A stretch of DNA of 64,000 nt from Siphonodentalium dalli. Its lineage: Eukaryota; Mollusca; Scaphopoda; Gadilida; Siphonodentaliidae. Positions 32,460 through 43,941 of the stretch are shown in pieces (the stretch's first letter is position 1; each line of letters starts with the position of its first letter). The position numbers and the translations under genes were made by a program. The stretch is from contig CP136062.1 of the NCBI GenBank assembly GCA_032622095.1, positions 201,839,959-201,903,958 of the forward strand, read 5' to 3'. The notes under the pieces are model-generated. The model saw only the letters and a program-made list of their open reading frames with translations. It searched no databases and was not told the origin of the DNA.

Positions 32460-34141
32460 AAGTAAAATCCAAGATGGCTGCTGGCGGCCATATTTTCGGC
32501 CGAATGACCCCAAAATGAGTCGTTCCCATCTACATGTCATCATTAACATCCATGACAAATTTTATGACGATCAGACTAAAGGTACGACCTGTAGCCCATG
32601 CTAAAGAATTTAGTCATACAAAGAGTAAAATCCAAGATGGCTGCTGGCGGCCATGTTTTTTGGCCGAATGACCCCAAAATGACTAGTTCCCATCTACATG
32701 TCATTATTAACATTCATGACAAATTTTATGATGATCAGACTAAAGGTACGACATGTAGCCCGTGCTAAAGAATTTAGTCATACAAAGAGTAAAATCCAAG
32801 ATGGCTGCTGACGGCCATGTTTTTTGGCCGAATGACCCCAAAATTACTCGTTCCCATCTATATGTCAATATTAACATCCATGACAAATTTCATGATGATC
32901 AGACGAACAGAACGACATGTGGCCTGTGCTAATGGATTAAATTTTGAAATCCAAGATGGCAGCTGGCGGCCATGTTTTTTGACCGAATGACCCCAAAATG
33001 ACTCGTTCCCATCTACATTCCAATTTCAACAGCCATGATAAATTTTATGATGATCAGACTAAAGGTACGACCTGTAGCCCGTGCTAAAGGATTTAGTCAT
33101 ACAAAGAGTCAAATCAAAGATGGCTGCTGGCGGCCATATTTTTTGGCCGAATGACCCCAAAACGACTCGTTCCCATCTACATGTCATTATTAACATTCAA
33201 GACAAATTTTATGATGATCAGACGAAAGGTACAACCTGTAGCCCGTGCTAAAGGATTTAGTCATACAAAGAGTAAAATCCAAGATGGCTGCTGGCGGCCA
33301 TGTTTTTTGGCCGAATGACCCCAAAATTACTCGTTCCCATCTACATGTCAATATTAACATCCAAGACAAATTTCATGATGATCAGACGAACAGTACGACC
33401 TGTGGCCCGTGCTAATGGATTGAATTTTGAAATCCAAGATGGCCGCTGGTGGCCATGTTTTTTGTCCGAATGACCCCAAAATGACTCGTTCCCATCTACA
33501 TTCCAATTTCAACAGCCATGACAAATTTTATGATGATCGGACTAAAGGTACAACCTGTAGCCCGTGCTAAAGGATTTAGTCATACAAAGAGTAAAATCAA
33601 AGATGCCTGCTGGCGGCCATGTTTTTTTGGTCGAACGACCCCAAAATGACTCGTTCCCATCTACATGTTATTATCAACATTCATGACAAATTTTATGATG
33701 ATCAGACTAAAGGTATGACCTGTAGCCCGTGCTAAAGGATTTAGTCATACAAAGAGTAAAATCCAAGATGGCTGCTGGCGGCCATGTTTTTGGGCCAAAT
33801 GACCCCAAAATTACTCGTTCCCATCTACATGTCAATATTAACATCCATGACAAATTTCATGACGATCAGACAAATAGTACGCCCTGTAGCCCGTGCTAAT
33901 GGATTGAATTTTGAAATGCAAGATGGCCACTGGCGGCCATGTTTTTTTACCGAATGACCCCAAAATTAATCATTCTGGTCTAAATGTTGATGTCAACAGC
34001 TATGACAAATTTCATAATGATCCGACCAAAGGTACGACCTGTAGACTGCATTGTTGACACCTTACGTACACACGCACACACGCACACACGGACGACAAAG
34101 CCATGGCAATAGCTCAAACTTTACAAAGTAAAGTTGAGCTA
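32460..34141 (+). repeat. Pearl-like array with three-monomer higher-order structure
   Basis: About ten units of 153-167 bp, each starting near AAATCCAAGATGGCTGCTGG and containing CCGAATGACCCCAAAATGAC, TCGTTCCCATCTACATGTCA and GATGATCAGACTAAAGG. Monomers with GGATTGAATTTTGAAATCC occur at 32947, 33430 and 33914, exactly every third unit (483-484 bp). The 3' end has ACACACGCACACACGGACGA, CCATGGCAATAGCTCAA and a hairpin (AACTTTAC, AAA, GTAAAGTT) ending GAGCTAAA. No coding function; the repeat unit carries AAGATGGC(G/T)GC. Confidence 0.85.
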
Positions 34142-35008
34142 AAAAGGAACTATGTATAGTATCCCAACTTGGGCCTGTCCATCAGATCAATTGAGTTGTA
34201 ATGAAAGCTAAGGCCTAAAAAGAAAGACGTTTGTTTCCGCTAACCCGACCGACCATATCTTAAACCCCCGACTCTAAACTTTTTATTGCCATTGCAAATT
34301 TTTTTTTCTTTGAATTTAGGTCCCAATTCATATCATAACGGGATGCAAAACATTTATATATATTGACATAAGAAATTTAAGTTTACAAAAAGATTTAAGT
34401 TTAACAATTGGAATCATATGTTTGGCTTTATCTAGTTTTCATCTGTGATAACTTCAAATAGTTTCAGCTCAGGTTTCAGTATTTCAATCAAATACAGTAC
34501 AGGAACATTAACAATTTGATCGAATCAACCTGGTTATCAGGTGGGATCTCATAATACCAAATGAAAAATTAACAAAGAGATTGGTACTATAAATAGTAAT
34601 TACTAACTTAATAGACATTGTTTCTGTACTACATGTAGTATATTATGTATGTGTCTCACTTGAATTTTATAAAATAGCCTATTATATGAATTAGAGTGAT
34701 AATGGTAAGTCTCATTTCAAGCAGGATAAGCATAATCCATTGAACCAAAAGATATCTGACAATAACTTATAAGCATTTCCAATCCATCCCATCCATACAT
34801 TTCCAAAGTTATGCTTGAGAAACTTGATCAAATTGACCTCTCAGTAAAATTCAAAATACTGACTCAATGTTCCCTAGATTAGCTCTAAATGCAATAAATT
34901 TTCAAAAAAATTTCAGGGGGAAAACCCCCAACATCAGCAGGGGGTCACCCCTCCCAAACCTTCCTCCCCTCAGGCCATGCCTTCGGCATATCATTGCCCA
35001 AAAACAGG
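34142..35008. other. Unassigned stretch
   Basis: No gene or complete repeat recognised. Confidence 0.4.
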
Positions 35009-35009
35009 T

Positions 35010-35167
35010 GTCCCCAAAAAGTACCTAGATCCTTCACTGAATGCGGAGGAGAAGGTAGTGTTGTGAAGCCATCATTAAGAGATTGGTACAAGACGGTCAC
35101 TCCAATATGTGAACAGTGCAGTGGTGCTGGACTGACTCCAGTTGTCACCAGACCATATGGGAAATAT
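35010..35167 (+). pseudogene. Unidentified coding remnant, copy 2, cysteine-containing
   Basis: One frame reads CPQKVPRSFTECGGEGSVVK, then PSLRDWYKTVTPICEQCSGA, GLTPVVTRPYGKY and a stop at 35168. Cysteines at the start, at ECGG and in CEQC could bind zinc. ACAG precedes the first codon of this segment, so it may be a terminal exon. Copy 1 at 23517 shares VVK.SLR, KTVTPICE and GLTPV..RPY. I do not recognise the family. A different frame across the same DNA (from CCTTCGGCATATCATTGCCC) is also open but is not conserved in copy 1. Confidence 0.5.
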
Positions 35168-35394
35168 TAGGATTATCAAAGACTATATTAGTATATAGAC
35201 TAGTATATATGTAAATATTAAAGCATATGTAAGATTGAATTGGAGTTTCTAGTTCCTCTGTCATCTGGGTTAACCTGATTGGGGCTAAGAAGTGCATAGT
35301 TTGGGTTATTGACAAGTATTATACAGTTATTTTTAAAGATACTGAAAAAAAAAGTTAAGCCTACCTACCTACCCTATCGGATTTGGACACGAAA

Positions 35395-35735
35395 TGTTGG
35401 AGCCCAAAATGTTTATTTAATATATTTATATCAGTGTTAAGTTTTAAATTAAAAAAATATATTTTATTTGATGAGCTGAGTAACACAATATTGGCTTTTC
35501 TGGGAAGAATGTCAAATACCGACATACAAATACATGTATGTCCCACAAGAAATTCACTCGCTTCCGCAGCTGGGGCCGGAAAAAATCGCGACCTTGTTGG
35601 TTTTATGTGGTGGAGGAAACCTGTGTGCGCTACGATTATGGCAACCGTGATGAACACGCGAACCATCACAGACCTACCAGCAGGTTGCACGTGTAACCCA
35701 CCGACCTGCCACAAGTAGCCAGCACTGGTACTGGG
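35395..35735 (-). mobile_element. Possible SINE or dispersed repeat fragment
   Basis: On the minus strand: GTGGCAGGTCGGTGGGTTAC, GTGATGGTTCGCGTGTTC, GGTTTCCTCCACCACA and AACAAGGTCGCG. GGTTTCCTCC-type text occurs in several animal SINE cores, but no clear A and B boxes are seen. Frames of 111 and 117 codons occupy both strands here and are not convincing as genes. Confidence 0.35.
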
Positions 35736-36422
35736 AAGCCAAACATATATATGAGCAGTGGCCTATTGGACAACTTACCCTATGCACATTGGACCACGGA
35801 GGTCCCAGATGGTTGCGGAAGGAGCCTCAGGTTAAGTATTGGGGATATAATGAATGTTTTGTATATATAATGCAGTCTATTTCCGGTGATAAAGGGACTT
35901 GTATACAAAGATTCTGAAATATCCCGCATCACACGACCGCTTTCGAATCGAAACGTAAGATTCAAAATCGAATCGAATCTCGAAGCTTCGTCGGGCCCTA
36001 TACAAAATAGGCTAACACAATTCAGAGCTGACATTATGTGATCATGTTGACCCCCAAGGCAACGAGTTAAACTTCAACGCGGTCTGGGCTAAACTTCCAA
36101 CGTGGTCCGCTGAATTTCAACGCAGACTTAACGCGCACTCAACATGTTATCAACGTGACAACCGCATTGCGTTGACGTTACGACCACGTTGTTAATGGCT
36201 GAGGACTTTGTTAAAGGACACTTATTTGTGTAGCTTGTTTTAGTCTTAGATGTGCATTTTCCATATTTTGTCGTGTTACATAAAACTTACTGGTTAGACT
36301 GTAATAGACAGTAGGTCTATAATATATATCGGAATTGAGCTGGGATACATGTACATGTAGCTGATTTCAGCTGTTCAGCTATTGTACTGTAGCTGAATTT
36401 ACACATTTCCTGGACCTGATCA
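35736..36422. other. Unassigned stretch
   Basis: The 36050-36200 segment repeats CAACG(C/T)GG-like words (ACGCGGTC, AACGTGGTCC, ACGACCACGTTG) without a strict period. No gene seen. Confidence 0.4.
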
Positions 36423-36583
36423 TGCTGAATCTGAATCTGAATGGATACGCTGCAGATCCCAATTCTGGTAATTTCGCAGCGGGCGAGAGAGTCTCAGATC
36501 TTTTCCTTCAGCGCACTCTTGAAGGAATCCACAGGCTGTTGTTGTAGGATTAAGGATTCCTCCAGCTGATTCCAGTCGCATAT
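36423..36583 (-). pseudogene. LINE 3' end: last codons and 3' UTR
   Basis: Minus-strand continuation of the LINE at 38101. The frame resumes exactly across the hAT target duplication with DWNQLEESLILQQQPVDSFK and ends at a TGA at 36494-36496. This is the usual C-terminal pattern of CR1/Jockey-type reverse transcriptases (a DWN..P segment, then SFK..L). The short 3' tail contains ATTCAGATTCAGATTCAG, a tandem hexamer tail as in L2/CR1-like elements. Confidence 0.75.
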
Positions 36584-38100
36584 TAGGGTTGAAACGATTA
36601 ATCGACTAGTTGTAGACAACGCTGAAATGTCGGAACGTCGACTCTGAATTGTGCCGTCGACTAGCCAGAATATAGTGTATTAGTTTCATGTATAACGTTT
36701 TCAAGATCGATTCCGGCATAAACGGTGTTAACTGCGTGTAAGTTATGATAAGTATAACGTTTGGTGGCACCCGGAGTTGACAGTGTTACTAGTATTGACA
36801 CACACGGACCGGTGACCCGACTATTAATTGAACGAATTGAATTGACAACACTATGTCTCACAAGTCACTCGTCGTTTGAGGTCAAAGACAGGATGGCAAT
36901 GATTGACGCGGCTTTGTGGTTTGTCCGAGACCGCTTTGATATAGACACTGTGTATATTTCAATTTATATCGCAAATATATTGCTGATGCGACGCTGGGTG
37001 AAGGTCGCTTAAGGTGACGTCATTGGTGCTACCGTATATAAATGATACTGACATTAAAGGGGTACTGTACGCCATTTTCAATAAATTTCCGATGATAACA
37101 ACGATCTATTATCGATAATATATAGAAACATAAGTAATTTGAGTCGAAGATGTACTCTGTAAACGCTCAGGTTAATAGACTATCCTAAAATTTAATAATT
37201 TAAAAGTTAATAATTTAATATAAATTGAATTTATGGCTGGAGCCATAAAATTGTGTAAATTAAAATACGAATTTCCGTGTACCCGACGTAATCAAATTAT
37301 AATTGAGGGATACTGGATTAGTAAACCCATTGCGCACACGATCGTTTGAAACATTATGCTGATACGGGGAGAAAACTCAAGCCACTCACTGACTAGTGCC
37401 GATAAATGAGTATATGGGACTAGTATGCATATATAATAAAACGTTTATTTGATACATTTGGTTGAAAACTGTACAAAAATTACTCGACAACAACAATTTG
37501 TATTTTTGCATTCCAGTAAATTTGCCATCCGTAACACTACTTCGTACTCAACAGACTTTCAAATAATGGAAAAATTGTTACCTTATTCTCCGACTCAGAG
37601 ACTACAGAAACCAACAACAACATTTGTGTACAGTATCCCTTTAAGAACTGGCTACCGTATCGTATTCTGCAACGTAGCCTATACTATATGGCGTATTTAG
37701 TCGGAACATTAACATTTTATAGTGACACCGCTTGGCACCGGATTATTGGTGATCACGCGACTAAACGAAATAATCTCGAACGCTGATAGTAAATTTAAAA
37801 CCTGTATAAATGATCGTGTTTCTAATCATTATCCAACACATATCTAATTATATAACTACATTCAGTGTGTTGGATAAATATCAAGATGTTTACAGTATTA
37901 TTTTCCAAATAAATTGGTGTGTATGCAGGGAAATGCGCAACGCAATAGACCGCCATTGCATCAGTGTACGCCATGTACGATAAATTTTCCGTACAATGTT
38001 ATGTTTGAAAGTTTTGATATCGGGTACCGACTAGTCGACGCAACGCGACTTTTGGGCCTCGACTAGTCGACTCTGAAATTCACTAATCGTTTCAACACTA
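36584..38100. mobile_element. hAT element N2, inserted in a LINE, carrying E3
   Basis: Perfect 8-bp target duplication TCGCATAT (36576-36583, 38101-38108). The ends are TAGGGTTGAAACGATTAATC and the complement of TAGTGTTGAAACGATTAGTG, with ACTAGTCGAC motifs inward. It is 1517 bp, or about 930 bp without E3. No transposase is recognisable; an 83-codon frame at 36761-37012 has no hAT motif. Related by TIR to N1. Confidence 0.9.
37054..37644 (+). mobile_element. Family E TTAA element, copy E3, nested in hAT N2
   Basis: TTAA at 37054 and 37641; ends AGGGGTACTGTAC and GTACAGTATCCCT. It is 591 bp long. The left 200 bp match E2 (GTCGA(A/C)GATGT, TGGCTGGAGCCATAAAAT); the right half is divergent, so E3 is an older or recombined copy. 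Confidence 0.82.
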
Positions 38101-38804
38101 TCGCATATAGTTCGAACAAATGTGGAATTAGCGAACTGAGCTGACACGTATGGTATAGCCTCGTAGCACTGACTGTTGTTCCTTATTAGGTGCCGAGGAA
38201 TTTGGCTGGTGACATAGCCTGTCAGAACTTTGCTCTGCGATCTAAGACGCCTTGTTTCGGGTGTAAAGTATTGATTTGGGGGTATAGCCGGGACCAATCC
38301 GCCCACCACCTTACTCATGAATCCCAGCCGATTTATTTTCCGCTGTTTCTGCAATGTTGGTAAATCTAGCTCGTAGAGGATCTTGGTCATATATCCATCT
38401 TCTTTGCTCTTATAGGCTCTTTTAATGAAACGGGCTGCTCTACGCTGGATTCTTTCCAGCTTGTCGATGTGATTTTGTTGGTAGGGGTTTGTTGGTAGGG
38501 GTCCCAGATAGTGTCTGCGTAGTCCATGATGGATCTGACCAGCGATATGTACCCCATTTTTCTGCAGTCCTCTGAGCAGTGTCATATGTTTCTTCGCAGA
38601 AAGCCAAGAGTGCATGCTGCTTTCCTGGAAACATTTCTAATGTGGGCGTCCCAAGTCATGGTATTGCTTAAAGTTAGGCCAAGGTACGGGTGTTCTTGTA
38701 CTTCCTTAAGTATATCTCCTTTCAGTCTGTAGTAAAAGTCGGTGTTTTCCGGGATGACATTATGCAGCATTTTTTTATGTTAAATTTCATTCCCCATGTG
38801 TCGG
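38101..38804 (-). pseudogene. LINE reverse transcriptase C-terminal part, broken
   Basis: Minus strand. TDTWGMKFNIKK is followed by HPYLGLTLSNTMTWDAHIRN and TLGFLRRN, the thumb region of Jockey/CR1-group reverse transcriptases, then YISLVRSIMDYADTIWDPYQ and HIDKLERIQRRAARFIKRAY. There is one in-frame TGA after FLRRNI, and a 14-bp tandem duplication (TTTGTTGGTAGGGG at 38474 and 38488) shifts the frame between DPYQQ and NHIDK. The left part continues at 36583 past hAT N2, the right part at 44051 past the 5.2 kb foldback. Inactive. Confidence 0.88.
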
Positions 38805-39168
38805 TTAGACACTACGCCGCCCTAATGATCAGCTCAAACTGCCCATTAGGGCGGCTGGTGGTCTCCCATACCCTACGTTGAGCTATCTATTTCACAACAT
38901 TTTTCAACTAAACAATGAATGCTGGCCTTATTATCTCACCATATATTTTCTGTCGGTACTCCCCGCCACAAGTTGACGCCAAAAGTTCCCTGTGTCGGTG
39001 ATCTAAATGCTTTAATCGGACATTTCTAAACTGTTTAATGTTGGTGACCCGGATAAGTCGTCCATCTTCACGTTCTTGTTGACATTTTACACAAGGCCAT
39101 GTGCTCGGAAGAACTACTGGGTAATTTACTACGTCCGGTTTGGCCTATAGTCCGTTTTACGGATAACT

Positions 39169-40700
39169 ATTTTTGACTGTTGCGTTCAAGCTTCAGACAG
39201 AGTTTAGTCTCGGCGCCAAGAGATGTCTTTATGCTGCAGGCACGTGTATTTTTTAAAATAAAATATTTTTTTATAGAAGTGTTTTGTCAGTTACAATTCA
39301 TTCTGGCTTGACCTAGACCATTTTCAAACGAATATGGACATTTCTGTTTCTCAGAATAATTCAGAATTAGCTGTAAACCTACAAAAATCTAAAATTAATA
39401 TGTATACAGGAGGTATCAAATTTGCTTCTAAAATAAATAAATACGACATTGCTTCACATTCCATGTAGGTGCTGGCATGCAGGGTAAGTCCTGTGTAGGA
39501 GACTGAACTCAGGATGGAGCTTATGTTGCGTTCTGGGACGGAAATTATCCAAACACAGCGATCTGTAAATGACGAAATACCAAGCTGAAAAGTTTTCGCG
39601 ATCGCTGCACTGTTTTTTTTTTAGTTTTACGCTCGCTATATGTCATCAAAACTCAAATAAAATCACGTCATGTTGCATTATTATGGTTTAATTCTCCATT
39701 ATACAGCACAAAACATGCTTTAAGTGTCATTTTCCTCCTTAGTTTTCTCCAGCTTGGTTCTGCTTGGTATTTCTATGCACCCCTGCTTATCGCCGGCATG
39801 CATTTACTATATGGGATATTTAGAACGGGCCTATAAAACTAATTAGGCTATAACTTTGTTATCTTTCATATTTTGCGTTAAATTTCAAACATGTGCCAGG
39901 GACATATATCCCGTCCGGAATGTGCATAAACATTTCCAGTTTCTCATCGTATTTTAATTTATTTTATGCGACAAAATTGTCGTAAATGTCAGAAAACCAC
40001 GCTGACCAGTCTATGTTTTGCGTTATGAGCTAACGCTCGATGAACATAGTTCTATTGAGATTTGTTTACGTACTTTTATACCCCATAATCACTAAAATGA
40101 GATGTCCCTCACCCACCACACGATTTGTTAAAAGTGAAATGATAAGAAGTGAGATTGTTTTATCGGTTAGCAAATACATTTCCGGATAAAACGGAGTGAT
40201 CTTCATATCCCGTATATTCAGGAGATGCATGTTCCAATGATATATGTAATTTTTGTTTTGCTGGTTCAAAATATCAAAAATCGACATCCCTGTACCCCGT
40301 CATTACCGTCACGCGAAAATTTGAAGCTATTAAAGTTGTCGGTTTGTTAGACGAAAATGAAACTTATAGATTTATATCAATGTCCCACGCTTGTGTCGAA
40401 TAGAAACCAGGTCCACATTTGTCAAGTGCGTGGATAAATGATCATCACACTTACTCCGCTTAATTCTCGGTCAGAAATATGTGTTTTGAACTTTTGATAA
40501 CAATTTATTTGAGACAAAAACTGCTGCGGGGATATCAGTCGGTGTAAACTTATCAAAGTCGCTGGGCATCGTGCATGGTTCAATAAGATCTAGTGATCAT
40601 TCCTTCGTCCATATAGCCGGCCAATTGATGACTTTAATATTCCACTGTCCGATCTAACAACAAATTTGTCGAAAATGTCCAATTTAATGTCAGTTTGCAT
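39169..40700. other. Interior of foldback F, no gene recognised
   Basis: No frame above 75 codons and no familiar motif. It is unique-looking AT-rich DNA between the left arm and hAT N3. Confidence 0.45.
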
Positions 40701-41780
40701 CAGACCTGTTAAGTTTTGAAAATGTCAATCCGTGAGATTTTTGCGGGAGGTATGCCCAAATATGTTCATGTTCCAAAAATAATTTTTATGATGAAGATTG
40801 CATAATTTTTATGAGTTTCTATTTTATAAATATATAGACCTAAATAAAATGGCAATGAATGTCCTGTTGGTAATTGTAATAGAGCTGCTCTGTGTGGGAG
40901 ATACCACCATTTATTAAAAAGAAAGAAGCAGATCACACTTGGTAAAAATACTCAGAATTCCACCGGAAACAGCCGGATATGCGCGAAACCGAAAGTACAA
41001 CATCGTAATAAACGACAAAATGGACTCGTCTTACGGTTTAACCCACAAAAGAAATGCACACATTCCACCATTTATTAACAAATTTTAAGAAGCAGAAACT
41101 TTGTTTAAAGTTAGTCAAAACGAATCCGAGTTACACAGGTTACAACCGGACATGTATGCGTGAAACCGAAAGTACAAAATGACCCGTCTTAAAAGTTTTA
41201 CCCGCAAAATAAAAGACACATTCCGTTCTCAATGCATACCACTATCAGTGAACTTAAATCATAAAGTATCCATTACTTATGTTCATCAATGAGGCCTCAC
41301 AATACAGCTGCACACTTGTGATTAAACGTATTGTTTTATTTCGTTTGCAATGCATGCCACTAATCCGTTACTAAGAAATGTTCATCAATGAGGCCTAACA
41401 ATACAGAACTTTGCACACTTGTGATTATACGTATTGTTTACTAAAACAACACCCTCCATACGTGTGGCTTCACCAGAGTGTGAAAATCAATTAATATCAG
41501 TCACAGTTCACCACAAATTGAGTCTTCAATCAAAAGTTACCGACGATACATTCTGTGAATGTTAATGTGTGGGTATTTACGGTACCGGAAATAAGGAAGT
41601 CACTGTCATTTAGGGAATTCCCGCAAATGCACGAATTTAAAAAATAAAAAAAACTTCGTTTTGGGATTTTCAATGTGAGGTTTTGACGAATCCGTGAGAA
41701 ATTGGGGGTTATCCGTGTTTGCGGAATTGCCGTGGAAATCCGTGAGTCTCACGGACAATCCGTGGAACTTAACAGCTCTG
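40701..41780. mobile_element. hAT element N3, nested in F
   Basis: Perfect 8-bp duplication GTTTGCAT (40693-40700, 41781-41788). The ends are CAGACCTGTTAAGTTTTG and the complement of CAGAGCTGTTAAGTTCCACG. It is 1080 bp. Inside are two pairs of tandem repeats: about 170 bp (CACCATTTATTAA, GCGAAACCGAAAGTAC) at 40905-41230, and about 110 bp (TTCATCAATGAGGCCT, CACTTGTGATTA) at 41278-41440. No transposase. Subterminal ATCCGTGAGATTTTTGC and TCCGTGAGTCTCACGG motifs occur at both ends. Confidence 0.88.
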
Positions 41781-42358
41781 GTTTGCATACCAAGCCAATA
41801 AAAAAGAACAAAATACGTTGAATACTTATAGGTATCATATCTATGACACATGCATGCAGCCATGGCGATTAGCGAACATCTACAAAGCCACATATCATAA
41901 AATGAGATTTTGTATGCATGCCTTCCTAGCTATATACAGGTAAATTTTCAAGCCTAAGTTCAAGGCCTCCATAATTACTAACATTTTACACTATGCTGTA
42001 ACAGTATATACACAAGACTGAAGTTATATTGTTCGCTTGGTTCAACTAGGATGTTTCACTATATTACACACTCACACCGTTGTAATGGTTTGCTAGCAAT
42101 AAAATCTTGAAATCAGTTAACGGTTATTCGTGAAACGGACTATAGGCCAAACCGGACGTAGTAAATTACCCAGTAGTTCTTCCGAGCACATGGCCTTGTG
42201 TAAAATGTCAACAAGAACGTGAAGATGGACGACTTATCCGGGTCACCAACATTAAACAGTTTAGAAATGTCCGATTAAAGCATTTAGATACACTGACACA
42301 GGGAACTTTTGGCGTCAACTTGTGGCGGGGAGTACCGACTGAAAATATATGGTGAGAT

Positions 42359-43941
42359 GGATTCTAGACGTTTCGTACCATGGTCGTTTCGTACCTGGAC
42401 GTTTCGTACCATCTGGTCGTTTCGTACCATATTTCTTGGTCGTTTCGTACCGCATTGTTTGGTCGTTTCGTACCATGTAGAAAATCAATTGGTCGTTTCG
42501 TACCATGTGTTGTACCATGTTGGGAATGGGGGGAAACAGTATTAATTTCATACTTTATTCTTTATTTTAAAATAACAATAACATATTAACATTAACAACA
42601 TTATTTTACACAACGAACATGATATTTGATATTTGGCCTGTGTCCAGTGGAAATAGCAACCACGTCTTTCCACCTCTGGTAGTAGCTTTTTTATGGACTT
42701 CCATGTTGCCTTTTCAAAGTCCATTGTCACTGTCTTCACCGCAAGTTGATCTGGCAGTAGTTTTAGCAGTGATTCGAAGACCTGAAATGACAAAATATCA
42801 TGTTGTAATATTTAAATGAAATAAATATCATGTTATAATTAAATGTCATATTGTAATATTTCCAAATTATTTGTGAACAAACTCATTTTATTTAGTTACC
42901 TGAATTAAGTTAATTGTAGAAATTATATTTGAAACTATTATCTTGAAAACTCATAATGTATAAATGATGCGTACCGTATCATAATCTTTTGCCTTTCGAC
43001 GACTCATCAGAACATATATCAGCGGAATCTGTTTTAAGTGTTCGCCTTTTCTGACGAAGGCGTGGATGGTCATCAGTTGATGGAATGGCTGACGCACTAT
43101 GCTAAATGTTCCATCGATGTACCAATTCTTTGACCTGGATAGAATTTCAAGCTGGGCGGATGTTGCAAAAATCTGATGCCTTTGGCCGTCGAAATGGATG
43201 TCGTCTTGAAGGAAGTCTTTTGGCAGAAATCCAGTGTCGGTGATGAAGTTGTTGTCGCGTGGTGGTTTCGGCTTCACCTTCTGTCGGCTTCGATTAGCTT
43301 GGCGGATCAAATTATCTGGCTTTGGCAGGTCGGCGCTGGGGTTCTTGTCGAACTCATCCCGCATTAAATCTTCAGCCAGAGTTGACGCAGGGACGAAAAT
43401 CTGTTCCTTTCTGACGGCCAATTGTCGCAGACGCGCTGAAATCTCGATGCCGGTCACATTATCAGGTTGATGGTTATGGAGTTTTGGGCCTGCGGTGAAG
43501 ACATCATCTTTCTCTGTGATGGTAGCTGGGCAGAACCTCTCTGGAACAGTCTATACAATTAACGTCGGAGAGAAAGTCAGACATGATTGTGAGATGAATG
43601 ATGAAATGATGGGGGATCTCATGTTACTTATAGGATTCCAACAAAAACAACTCACGAAAAGGTGTGATCAAGAAGCCAGGTGGTAATTAGTGGTAATCAG
43701 TAAGATCTTTCGCCGCATTCCAGAACATGAATAATTATACATACATAATATAAATATATATATAAAATACCGTGTTTTCCCCATTTCCAACACATGGTAC
43801 GAAACGACCAATTGATTTTCTACATGGTACGAAACGACCAAACAATGCGGTACGAAACGACCAAGAAATATGGTACGAAACGACCAGATGGTACGAAACG
43901 ACCAAGTACGAAACGACCATGGTACGAAACGTCCTGTACCC
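42359..43941 (-). mobile_element. MULE with motif-repeat TIRs, nested in F
   Basis: The 8-bp duplication GGTGAGAT lies at 42351-42358 and 43942-43949. The intact target is visible in the opposite arm of F near 38935-38950. Each TIR is about 185 bp and contains seven copies of TGGTCGTTTCGTACCA at variable spacing. Total length is 1583 bp. It encodes a truncated MULE transposase on the minus strand. Mutator-like elements typically give 8-10 bp duplications and often have long TIRs. Confidence 0.9.
42600..43550 (-). CDS. MULE transposase, two exons, C-terminus missing
   Basis: The first visible exon (43550-42975) opens with RFCPATITEKDDVFTAGPKL and HNHQPDN, the end of a FLYWCH-type zinc domain. 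It continues through WYIDGTFSIVRQPFHQL and IPLIYVLMSRRKAKDYDT, hallmark MULE domain text with the first catalytic Asp in IDGTF. A 193-nt intron (42974-42782; GT donor, TTTCAG acceptor) joins in phase to VFESLLKLLPDQLAVKTVTM, DFEKATW and GCYFHWTQA, giving the second Asp (MDFE) and the conserved C..H. The frame ends soon after, before the expected catalytic Glu, and the TIR follows directly. An AG at 43552-43551 may be an acceptor for a lost upstream exon. Probably inactive. Confidence 0.85.

Noticed and set aside
32460-34141. Regularly spaced repeats as a CRISPR-like array
   Set aside because: The unit is 153-167 bp with homologous, not unique, sequence between the repeated words. The context is eukaryotic, so it is a transposon-type tandem array.
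35361-35718. Frames of 117 and 111 codons on opposite strands
   Set aside because: Both overlap a dispersed-repeat fragment. Open frames on both strands over the same DNA are more likely chance than two genes.
36761-37012. 83-codon frame in hAT N2 as a transposase
   Set aside because: Too short, with no hAT dimerisation or catalytic motif, and not shared with N1 or N3.
42315-42551. Frames of 78 codons in the MULE left TIR
   Set aside because: They translate the GGTCGTTTCGTACCA repeats, and the same frames appear in the right TIR, so they reflect the motif array.
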